NCBI GenBank assembly: GCA_002420315.1
Contig: DIHU01000068.1
Span: forward strand, 585 to 7,772
DNA: 7,188 bases
DNA from: Akkermansiaceae bacterium UBA5688
GTDB lineage: Bacteria; Verrucomicrobiota; Verrucomicrobiia; Verrucomicrobiales; Akkermansiaceae
Reading direction: 5' to 3'
Shown: in pieces, positions 1-5,637 of the stretch
Position numbering within the stretch: the first letter of the stretch is position 1
Layout of the letters: every line of letters starts with the position of its first letter
Position numbers and translations under genes: made by a program
Notes under the pieces: generated by a model
Told to the model about the DNA's origin: nothing
The model's database searches: none
Seen by the model: only the letters and a program-made list of their open reading frames with translations

Positions 1-1418
1 TCAGCGGGTGCCGTCTGATCAGCAGGTATCGAGTCTTTAGGGCCATCTGCAAGCTTGCCAAGAAATTCTGGTAATTCTATTCCGACATTCTTCGTCAGTT
101 GGTGCAGTGGTGGGAGTGACCCAACCAATCCAGAGACAAAGCCGGCCGTATCATTCTTACCATCTTTACCTTTTCCTGAATCCCAGACGGTCACTGAATC
201 GATCTTCAGATTAGCGATAGCTTTGACCTGCTCTTCGACGAGAGCCGGAAGCTGTTCGGTCACTAACAGGAGGGTCGCATCATCTGCCGATCCTCCAGAA
301 GCACTCACAATTCTCCCAAATCCTTCTGCCTTGCTCTGAAGAGTCGCTAGCGTTCCCTTAGCTTCAGCCTCCATGACAGATTGGATACCATCAGCCTCAC
401 CTTTCTTGAGACGACGAATTTTTTCAGCGTCGGCCTCGGCCAAAGTTTCAATTTTTGCTTTTTCAATTTCAGCAGGAACCACGATATTTGCATATTGGGT
501 CGCTTTTTCACGGAGTGAACGAGCGGTTTCCGCTTTCTGCTCTGAAGCATACGCTTCTTCTAAGGCTTGCGCCGACTTTACTTTTTCAGCGGCGATGGCA
601 AGACGCTCGGCCTCGGCCTCGCGTTCACGACGAGAGGCATCGGATTCGGCAACCTTAATCTTGGCGAGGTTCTCACCCTCTACCGCAATCGCCTGGGCAT
701 CGGCAACCTGAACACGCTGCTCTCTTTCGGCGTCGTTCTTTCCAATTTCACCATCTCTTTCTTGCTGAGCGACACTCACCTTCGCTTCATTAATTGCCCT
801 AGCAGCAGCTTCTTTACCCAAGGCTTGAATATAGCCAGACTCATCCGTGATATCTTGAATATTCACGTTAATGAGCCTGAGCCCGACCTTCGTCAATTCC
901 ACCTCAACTCCCGCGGTGATCTTTTCAATCAAAAGGTCTCGGTCTGCGTTAATCGACTCAATATCCATGGTGGCGATCACGACACGCATCTGACCAAAGA
1001 TAATGTCCTGCCCAAGCAATCTGATCTGGTTAAGATCCAAACCTAACATACGTTCTGCGGCATTTTCCATTACGCCCTTATCCGTGGAGACACCCACCGT
1101 AAATGTCGAAGGCGTATTAACCCGGATGTTTTGTTTGGAAAGTGCACCCTCAAGCTTGATATCAATAGGAATGGGTGTCAGATCGAGATATTGATACGCT
1201 TGAAAAATGGGCCAAACAAAAGCTGCACCTCCATGGATACATTTTGACGATCTCCCATCACCACCGGTTTTACCATAGATCACAAGAATCTTGTCGGATG
1301 GACAACGCCGATAACGAGAGAAGAAAAAGACCAGAGTTCCGAGGCCGACGACAAGCAATGAGATCACCAAGACCAAGCTGAAGGGGTTACTAGCGGCAAT
1401 TATATTTAACGTATTCAT
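1..1418 (-). CDS. Flotillin-family membrane scaffold protein (3' end off the window)
   Basis: This frame is open from the ATG at 1418 to the left edge (472 codons plus two bases), so the C-terminus is missing, probably by only a short piece. Residues 12-33 form one N-terminal membrane segment. It is followed by the flotillin-type start of the SPFH/band-7 domain ('CPSDKILVIYGK', 'GGAAFVWPIFQ', 'LTPIPIDI', 'NTPSTFTVGVST'; about residues 39-200). A long Ala/Glu/Lys-rich coiled coil follows (about 200-350), then a C-terminal region with 'DSVTVWDSGKGKDG' and a Gly-rich stretch. Bacterial flotillins of this type (YuaG/FloT, YqiK) oligomerise at the inner membrane and organise microdomains. The gene lies 29 nt after a NfeD-like gene on the same strand, the usual partner, so co-transcription is likely. 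No Shine-Dalgarno is visible, only an A/T-rich leader. Family assignment is firm; cargo and cellular role are unknown. Confidence 0.94.
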   Translation of the reverse strand, partial: MNTLNIIAASNPFSLVLVISLLVVGLGTLVFFFSRYRRCPSDKILVIYGKTGGDGRSSKCIHGGAAFVWPIFQAYQYLDLTPIPIDIKLEGALSKQNIRVNTPSTFTVGVSTDKGVMENAAERMLGLDLNQIRLLGQDIIFGQMRVVIATMDIESINADRDLLIEKITAGVEVELTKVGLRLINVNIQDITDESGYIQALGKEAAARAINEAKVSVAQQERDGEIGKNDAEREQRVQVADAQAIAVEGENLAKIKVAESDASRREREAEAERLAIAAEKVKSAQALEEAYASEQKAETARSLREKATQYANIVVPAEIEKAKIETLAEADAEKIRRLKKGEADGIQSVMEAEAKGTLATLQSKAEGFGRIVSASGGSADDATLLLVTEQLPALVEEQVKAIANLKIDSVTVWDSGKGKDGKNDTAGFVSGLVGSLPPLHQLTKNVGIELPEFLGKLADGPKDSIPADQTAPA

Positions 1419-1447
1419 AGTTTTGATATCTATTAATTTTTCTTAAT

Positions 1448-2023
1448 TTATTTTAGTTTTTCGACGAGGAGAGTTCGGTCGTCCACAAGTTCCATGACGC
1501 GCACAGCGACTCGGTTTTCAAGTCTCTCCGGGTGATCCGAAATGGCCCGAACCGTAGAAATTCGGCTTTGAACCTTTACTTCAATTTGCCCAAGGCCTTC
1601 ACGATTTGGGGGAATAGGAACGTAGACACTACCAACCTGACCAATCGCATTTTCATAGTTTATGTTCCCCTCTTCACGAAGACTTTGCAGCCAACGCATC
1701 ATAGAGACGAATCCAAAGAGTACTAACAACCCCACAATAGTTGCAGCCGCTATCGCAAGCGTCATTGATCCTCCACTATCCAGCACTGAAGCACCGGTCC
1801 AACCAAATCCCGTAAAAAAGGAACCAATGCCTCGAATTGAAAACATCCCGGTGGCTCCCCCCTCGCCAGTTTCAGCAATATCGAAATCCAAATCTGGAAT
1901 ATCTAGATAACCACCAGCTAACACAATCAACATCTGGATGAATAGGATCGCACTAGAAACAGCACCAATCCCCACAAAGGTTTTCATCCCATCCGGTTCA
2001 AGATTTGTCCACCACTCTATCAT
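1448..2023 (-). CDS. NfeD-like membrane protein with C-terminal OB-fold domain (YuaF/YqiJ type)
   Basis: A 191-residue protein. Membrane segments are seen at about residues 15-39 and 87-110, with a weaker hydrophobic, Gly/Phe-rich stretch at 61-80 that may be a third. The acidic loop 'DIPDLDFDIAETGEGG' lies between the first two. Residues about 125-190 match the NfeD C-terminal OB-fold pattern: 'GQVGSVYVPIPPNREGLGQ', a variable stretch, then 'RVAVRVMELVDDRTLLVEK'. There is no ClpP-like protease domain, so it is the short NfeD1b/YuaF/YqiJ kind. In that family the protein partners with the adjacent flotillin in membrane microdomains. It precedes the flotillin gene by 29 nt, consistent with an operon. 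The ATG at 2023 keeps 'MIEWWTNLEP'; an internal ATG at residue 13 would also preserve the first TM, so the start is slightly uncertain. No Shine-Dalgarno is seen. Confidence 0.87.
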   Translation of the reverse strand: MIEWWTNLEPDGMKTFVGIGAVSSAILFIQMLIVLAGGYLDIPDLDFDIAETGEGGATGMFSIRGIGSFFTGFGWTGASVLDSGGSMTLAIAAATIVGLLVLFGFVSMMRWLQSLREEGNINYENAIGQVGSVYVPIPPNREGLGQIEVKVQSRISTVRAISDHPERLENRVAVRVMELVDDRTLLVEKLK

Positions 2024-2075
2024 AGATCATTTACAGCCAAGGTTGTTAGAGTTTATCGGATTTAACATTTTAGAC

Positions 2076-2100
2076 ACTATAATTTTGCATGAAATTTATA
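2076..2100 (-). promoter_or_regulatory. Possible promoter -10 region for the NfeD-flotillin pair
   Basis: Reading the minus strand, TATAAA (2095-2100) and TATAGT (2076-2081) occur 50-75 nt before the NfeD-like start, in the A/T-richest part of the gap. No good TTGACA-like hexamer lies 16-18 nt upstream of either. The call rests only on position and -10 similarity. Confidence 0.2.
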
Positions 2101-2188
2101 ACGCATAGAAAATTGATCTGAAATATTAAGGGGAAATGGCCTTTTGTATTAATAGCTACGAGCCATTCATCAGTCCTAAAATGATGTC

Positions 2189-2311
2189 TTAAATAGAGAT
2201 ATCCGGTGACTTTAATTCCTGATTAAGAGAAGAATTACGTTTGGAGGTTCCACTTTTTGTCCAATCGCCTAACTCATTTACCTCCCCGCGAACTATGTTG
2301 ACCGAATCCAT
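2189..2311 (-). CDS. Possible 40-residue small protein, unrecognised
   Basis: An ATG at 2311 opens a 40-codon frame ending in TAA at 2189, inside the otherwise empty gap. The product is hydrophilic and charged, begins 'MDSVNIVRGEVNELGDWTKS' and has no TM or signal peptide. An in-frame TGA lies three codons before the ATG, so it cannot extend upstream as a longer frame. No ribosome binding site is visible, but the other genes here lack one too. It could be a genuine small protein, a decayed fragment of a longer gene, or chance. I do not recognise any family. Confidence 0.17.
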   Translation of the reverse strand: MDSVNIVRGEVNELGDWTKSGTSKRNSSLNQELKSPDISI

Positions 2312-2416
2312 TAAGGGTCACCAAGAAGTGTAATTAGGGCAGTTTTATCGAAGAAAAAACCGATAATAAGATGAACCTCAGAAGAAGCCCTTTCAAATCC
2401 ACCTCTTGACTCTTAT

Positions 2417-3328
2417 CTACTGCGCGACCGGAATAGCATACTTTCTAACGACCCGACTAAAAGACCGTAGGCTAGGATCAAAATAACGAAGCCCATTTTC
2501 TGTCATTTCCGAGTCTTCATCCTGAAAATTGGTCGAAAGATCCGGGCTGGTTTGCAATTGGTAAGAAAACCCGAGCTCTGGCTCGAACAGGATTTCGCTC
2601 ACTACCCCCACCCTAGAGAGTCCCAATACCTTAAATGACGTTGTCGGAACCGCTCGGACATACCAATCCGCAATCAACAGATAATTATCACCATATCCCA
2701 AAGTTACATTGCTGGAGAGATCCCATTGGACCCCGGTGAACCCAAGATCAATCACTTTATTGCCGCTGTGGAAGACGACATTACGTATGATATCGATCCC
2801 ATCAAGTTGAACGGACCATCGATTGATGGCGAAATCGATCTCGATCGTCAAAAGCTGCAGTTCACCCCGGATAAAATCCAAACTACTATCCCTAATGGTA
2901 ACTCCATCCGAATACCAAAGACCAAAGTCATCATCGCCATTACGAAATTGGATAGAAGCTAAGAGATCCCCTGAGGAGTTCAAAAAAACAATCGAAAAGG
3001 TATCTCGACGTCCATTTGTAGAATCCTCAACTCCCAAAAGAGACTCGAGAGTGACGGTGGGCGTTCCTGCCTTAACTGGGTCAAAGTCATGAGCCTTTAC
3101 AAGAGTCACAAGTGGCTGGACAGGGCGTTCAAATCCAATGAAAGCTGAATTCTGGAGACCGGAAACTAATTCGTAATCAAGCCCGTAGGAGCCCGTTCCC
3201 GGGCTGCTACCGATCCAATCATCCAAGTTTTCCGCACCATCTTCATACTCCTCAAACTCGGTGGCGTAAATCGTCTGCCCTGAACAAAAAGGACTAAAAA
3301 GGAAAAACAGAACAAGGACGAATTTCAT
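2417..3328 (-). CDS. Secreted beta-rich protein with verrucomicrobial C-terminal 'YQLQTSPDL' domain, function unknown
   Basis: A 303-residue protein. The ATG at 3328 places a clean signal peptide at the very N-terminus ('MKFVLVLFFLFSPFCSGQ', probable cleavage before Q18). The only longer option is a TTG at 3367 inside the U-tract of a terminator, which I reject. Residues about 19-228 alternate hydrophobic and polar residues with many Asp/Gly turns ('TEFEEYEDGAENLDDWIG', 'FGLWYSDGVTI', 'WSVQLDGIDI'), as in LamG/concanavalin-like secreted domains. Residues about 231-297 ('FEPELGFSYQLQTSPDLS' ... 'RVVRKYA') match the small C-terminal module seen on many extracellular proteins in Verrucomicrobiota. 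There are no PEP-CTERM or other sorting signals and no catalytic motif I can name. It stands alone: a strong terminator precedes it and a 393-nt gap follows. An exported or cell-surface location is likely; the ligand or role is unknown. Confidence 0.82.
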   Translation of the reverse strand: MKFVLVLFFLFSPFCSGQTIYATEFEEYEDGAENLDDWIGSSPGTGSYGLDYELVSGLQNSAFIGFERPVQPLVTLVKAHDFDPVKAGTPTVTLESLLGVEDSTNGRRDTFSIVFLNSSGDLLASIQFRNGDDDFGLWYSDGVTIRDSSLDFIRGELQLLTIEIDFAINRWSVQLDGIDIIRNVVFHSGNKVIDLGFTGVQWDLSSNVTLGYGDNYLLIADWYVRAVPTTSFKVLGLSRVGVVSEILFEPELGFSYQLQTSPDLSTNFQDEDSEMTENGLRYFDPSLRSFSRVVRKYAIPVAQ

Positions 3329-3365
3329 GGGAAAAAGGGACCAGAAAGAAGGTGGAAGGACCAAC

Positions 3366-3404
3366 AAAAAAGGCTGCCCGGAGCGTTCGCAATCCGGCCA
3401 GCCT
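3366..3404 (-). terminator. Strong intrinsic terminator after the EF-hand gene
   Basis: Read on the minus strand, AGGCTG (3404-3399) pairs with CAGCCT (3376-3371), and CCGGA (3397-3393, read as its complement) pairs with TCCGG (3382-3378). One mismatch (3398/3377) separates the two stems, and the loop is 10 nt. A run of Ts follows at 3371-3366. It starts 37 nt past the stop of the EF-hand gene, in the correct orientation, and ends 37 nt before the ATG of the next gene. Confidence 0.88.
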
Positions 3405-3441
3405 GAATTAAAAGTAAGGAAACTAGGTCTTCAATATTGAA

Positions 3442-4095
3442 TTATTTCCGGAAGATAGGACGAGGCTTTGGCTCAGGGCGAGGCTTTGGCTCAGGCTTTG
3501 GCTTCGGCTCAGGGCGAGTGCCTGGCTCACCAGGCTTTGGCCCAGGCTTGCCGTGTCCACCAGGCTTTGGCCCGGGCTTGCCGTGTCCACCACGATGCGA
3601 GCGTCGGATACGATCCAAAAACTCATCCTGATCAACACTTTCGCTTTCATCTTGGTCCATCTTTGCAAAAATCTTTGCCGCAGATTCCGGTCTACGCTCC
3701 TCCATCGCGGCTATCGAAGGAATAGCAGAGAATTCTTCCAAAGAAATTCCTCCGTCTCCATCTAAATCAACCTCGTTGAAACGCTCGACTCGTTTTTCTT
3801 CGATCTTAGCCTTGGCATCTGCACGGGCCGCCTCTCTCTCTTCCTCATTGAGCTTCCCGTCTTCGTCCGCGTCAAATGTTTCGAGAATTGATGCACGCTT
3901 CGCTTCGCGGGCTTCCTTTCGAGCAGCACGAGCTGCCTGACGCTCTTCAGCATCAAGCTCACCATCCTCATTAACATCGTAAGGAACAAGGAATTCTGGG
4001 AGAGTGCCATCTCCGAAAGTTTTTTTCTTCTTGTCGGCAGATGCCGCACCAAGCGAGACCAAAATGAGGCTGCTTATGATTAGTTTTAGTTTCAT
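3442..4095 (-). CDS. Secreted EF-hand calcium-binding protein with Pro/Lys-rich tail
   Basis: A 217-residue protein. The ATG at 4095 gives a signal peptide ('MKLKLIISSLILVSLGAASA', cleavage near residue 20); the longer frame from a TTG at 4293 would run into the preceding gene. Four EF-hand loops are visible: 'DVNEDGELDAEE' (40-51), 'DADEDGKLNEEE' (75-86), 'DLDGDGGISLEE' (110-121) and 'DQDESESVDQDE' (147-158). The first three have the D-x-[DN]-x-D-G pattern and a terminal Glu. The fourth lacks the central Gly and is probably weaker. Loops 1 and 2 are joined by an unusually Arg/Ala-rich helix. Residues 168-217 are low-complexity: two 'GGHGKPGPKP' units, then PEPKPKPEPKPRP. Such a basic tail could hold the protein at the envelope (inference). 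The gene follows the sigma-factor unit by 91 nt with no terminator between, and a strong terminator follows it. A periplasmic or surface calcium-binding role is expected; partners are unknown. Confidence 0.88.
   Translation of the reverse strand: MKLKLIISSLILVSLGAASADKKKKTFGDGTLPEFLVPYDVNEDGELDAEERQAARAARKEAREAKRASILETFDADEDGKLNEEEREAARADAKAKIEEKRVERFNEVDLDGDGGISLEEFSAIPSIAAMEERRPESAAKIFAKMDQDESESVDQDEFLDRIRRSHRGGHGKPGPKPGGHGKPGPKPGEPGTRPEPKPKPEPKPRPEPKPRPIFRK
3461..3590 (-). repeat. Low-complexity and tandem repeats coding the Pro/Lys-rich tail
   Basis: Two adjacent 30-bp units, 3531-3560 and 3561-3590, differ at one base and encode the duplicated Gly-His-Gly-Lys-Pro-Gly-Pro-Lys-Pro segment. 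To their left, 3461-3520 holds several near-copies of GAGGCTTTGGCTCAGG that encode the PEPKP stretch. All lengths are multiples of three within the EF-hand gene, so copy number could change without breaking the frame. Confidence 0.85.
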
Positions 4096-4186
4096 AGTCT
4101 TTTTTTGATTTGTAGGGTGGAAGGGGTCCCTTGTCACTCTCTTAGTTGTTCGAAAAGCGGTAATGGTTACATTTATTTTCTGAAAA

Positions 4187-4858
4187 TCACTCGTTAGCGT
4201 TATTGAATAGGTTAAAAGCTGATTGCTTCTCTTCCTCCTGTGGTTCAGACGGTTGCAAGGGAAGATCTCCGGCCGAGGCTTGCTCTGCTTCAAGCTCTGC
4301 CTCGAAATCCGCTATAAGCTCGCTCCACCACTCACGCTCATCCACCAAATCTTCAATCATGTCGTTTTGTTGAACAGAATTGAGAGTATTCAGCAATTCT
4401 TCGTTAACCATATTGGCCGTAACTGGAGGAAAAGCCTGACCATCGATGAGAATATTTGCGCCGTAGAAGGGCGAAGATCTAAGTAAGAGAGGGTAAGCCT
4501 TTTGCCTTTGTTCCGGGGTTAAATTAAGCTGTCGTGAAAGTCGATTTAGGCGTTCAGTCGATTCTGCCCGGAGCAGGTCCAGTCTCTCACGCACTTCAGT
4601 CGAGGGAGTATTACTACCCATAGATAACGGGAAACGATTGGCAAGCAAAGTGTCGTTCCCCAAGGACTCTTGGATTCTATCATTCGAGTACGGTTGCCGG
4701 GAAGATTCCATTAACCTAGATCGAGGGTTTTGCCCAGAGCCCGAAAAGGATTCCCTTTTGCTAACAGTTTTGTCTTCTGAACTAGATTTATAGAAGACAA
4801 CAACACCGGCAGTCGCGATGAGGGCGCCCGCGAGAGTTACTGAATAAATGAATTTCAT
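4187..4858 (-). CDS. Membrane-anchored helical protein with LTPEQR segment, unrecognised; fourth gene of the sigma unit
   Basis: A 223-residue protein. Residues about 5-23 form one N-terminal TM or uncleaved signal anchor, so the rest is probably periplasmic. Residues 27-85 are polar and Ser/Arg/Asn-rich, likely disordered. Residues 88-192 are the conserved-looking part: a charged helix ('EVRERLDLLRAESTERLNRL'), then 'LNLTPEQRQKAYPLLLRSS' (111-129), a turn, and 'EREWWSELIADFEAELE' (174-190). The tail (193-223) is acidic. The LTPEQR string recalls the LTxxQ motif of the Spy/CpxP/zinc-resistance type proteins, and the upstream gene has a matching 'LDAEQRQ' segment, but I cannot place it in a named family. 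The start ATG (4858) lies three nt after the upstream TAA, with an adjacent TTG (4861) as an alternative, so translation is probably coupled. It is likely a periplasmic partner of the sensor next to it (inference). Confidence 0.78.
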   Translation of the reverse strand: MKFIYSVTLAGALIATAGVVVFYKSSSEDKTVSKRESFSGSGQNPRSRLMESSRQPYSNDRIQESLGNDTLLANRFPLSMGSNTPSTEVRERLDLLRAESTERLNRLSRQLNLTPEQRQKAYPLLLRSSPFYGANILIDGQAFPPVTANMVNEELLNTLNSVQQNDMIEDLVDEREWWSELIADFEAELEAEQASAGDLPLQPSEPQEEEKQSAFNLFNNANE

Positions 4859-4861
4859 CAA

Positions 4862-5341
4862 TTAAGGTGTTATGTGTTTGAGGAGATCATCTTCGGCCAA
4901 AATTTTCTGTTGTAGATCATCTTGCTCCTTAAGCAGATTGGAAAATTTCTCTCTAATTTTTTCAGCCAACGCCTCGCTGCTCCTCCGCATAATTTGGCGC
5001 TGCTCAGCGTCAAGATGAGGGGCCATCTTCGCGTGAGACTCTAAAAGTCGAAGATGAAATTCAAAAGAAGCCCTTTCGCTAGTCTCTTTGATTCCGACTT
5101 GCGTTTCAGCGAGAACCTTGCCGATTTCAACTTCCTGTTCAGGGCGAATCTGAATTTGATCCCGTAGATTAATCATCGCTCGCTCTTCCCATTGATTGAG
5201 AGAAACCTGCTGAGGCTCGACCCGAGGAGTTTTGAGAATCTTCGATGCGGCAAACCCAGAGCCAAAGATCACAGCAAAACCCAAAGCAATCAAAACCCAA
5301 TCACGGATCCGGCGGGTAGGAAATCGATTGATTTTTTTCAT
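4862..5341 (-). CDS. Membrane-anchored periplasmic sensor-like protein (CnrX/CpxP/heavy-metal-sensor type)
   Basis: A 159-residue protein: short basic N-terminus, one TM (about 14-36), then an all-helical domain (about 47-150). Its layout ('LNQWEERAMINLRDQIQIRPEQEVEIGKV' split by a turn, then 'HAKMAPHLDAEQRQIMRR' and a final long helix 'SEALAEKIREKF') matches the four-helix hooked hairpin of CpxP, Spy and CnrX-like periplasmic proteins. Family members sense metals or misfolded protein, or restrain an envelope signalling system. H96, H103, M106 and H109 are grouped near the second turn and could bind metal, but I cannot say they match the known CnrX ligands. Its ATG overlaps the TGA of the preceding gene by 4 nt (ATGA), which indicates coupling. 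Position directly after a sigma factor and a short single-pass protein supports a sensor role in a Cnr-like cascade. The exact signal is unknown. Confidence 0.72.
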   Translation of the reverse strand: MKKINRFPTRRIRDWVLIALGFAVIFGSGFAASKILKTPRVEPQQVSLNQWEERAMINLRDQIQIRPEQEVEIGKVLAETQVGIKETSERASFEFHLRLLESHAKMAPHLDAEQRQIMRRSSEALAEKIREKFSNLLKEQDDLQQKILAEDDLLKHITP

Positions 5342-5637
5342 GATCCAAGTTCGGGAAGGTTGAGTTCAGGGACAGGTAACACAGTTGGCTCCCCCAGCGA
5401 AAAAAAGTAGATTAGAAGAGTGATGCCCAGTGAAATAAAGCCAAGAACAATAAAAATCTGCCGCCAGCGAGCCAAACGGATCTCTCGGTCTTTGGAATGA
5501 AGATCGGCAAAGATCGCGGCCGCAAGGCTTCGGGGCGGGGTAGATGGAGGCTCAGGCTCAGGATGAGACCGGGCTGTCTCCAACAACTCGTCCAGAACCA
5601 GGTCCAGTGGTTCTTTTTGCTGCTGATTTTGATTCAT
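5338..5637 (-). CDS. Short single-pass membrane protein, candidate CnrY-like anti-sigma factor
   Basis: A 99-residue protein from the ATG at 5637; a TTG at 5667 would add ten residues. Residues 1-58 should be cytoplasmic and include two likely amphipathic helices, 'PLDLVLDELLETARS' (10-24) and 'RSLAAAIFADLHSKDREIRL' (36-55), separated by a Pro/Glu-rich linker. One TM follows (about 59-81) and then a short Pro-rich periplasmic end. It has no HxxxCxxC zinc-binding anti-sigma motif. Size, topology and position between a sigma factor and a periplasmic sensor recall CnrY, whose two cytoplasmic helices wrap the sigma factor CnrH. The role as anti-sigma factor is inference; sequence similarity to CnrY is not something I can see directly. 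The start lies 80 nt inside the sigma gene, and the TGA overlaps the next ATG by 4 nt. Confidence 0.75.
   Translation of the reverse strand: MNQNQQQKEPLDLVLDELLETARSHPEPEPPSTPPRSLAAAIFADLHSKDREIRLARWRQIFIVLGFISLGITLLIYFFSLGEPTVLPVPELNLPELGS

Larger units (their letters stand above)
2024..2416. other. 393-nt intergenic stretch, no confident gene
   Basis: This gap lies between the secreted beta-rich protein gene and the NfeD-like gene. It is A/T-rich near the NfeD start and should hold the promoter of the NfeD-flotillin pair. On the minus strand, TATAAA (2095-2100) and TATAGT (2076-2081) are possible -10 elements, but neither has a convincing -35 box. A 6-bp inverted repeat, AATGGC and GCCATT, with about 21 nt between the arms, lies near 2135-2167. 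A weak TATCG/CGATA hairpin with a T-rich loop lies near 2347-2366, within a wider AGGGC/GCCCT pairing; it is a poor terminator candidate for the upstream gene. One 40-codon minus-strand ORF (2189-2311) is listed separately. No tRNA or known riboswitch was recognised. Confidence 0.5.

Noticed and set aside
55..711. Plus-strand Ser/Ala-rich frames over the flotillin coiled coil
   Set aside because: They mirror the Ala/Glu/Lys-rich coiled-coil codons on the opposite strand.
567..1046. Plus-strand 159-codon frame inside the flotillin gene
   Set aside because: It is antisense to a confidently assigned flotillin and has no recognisable domain.
2347..2366. Weak hairpin as terminator of the secreted-protein gene
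   Set aside because: The stem is only five A/T-rich base pairs and the T-run is in the loop rather than after the stem.
3531..3590. Repeats that might suggest a CRISPR array
   Set aside because: The 30-bp units are directly adjacent with no spacers, lie inside a coding frame and encode the Pro/Lys-rich tail.
3437..3631. Plus-strand Gly/Phe-rich frame (GFGSGRGFGSG)
   Set aside because: It is the complement of the Pro/Lys repeat of the EF-hand gene; its regularity comes from those repeats, and it has no independent support.
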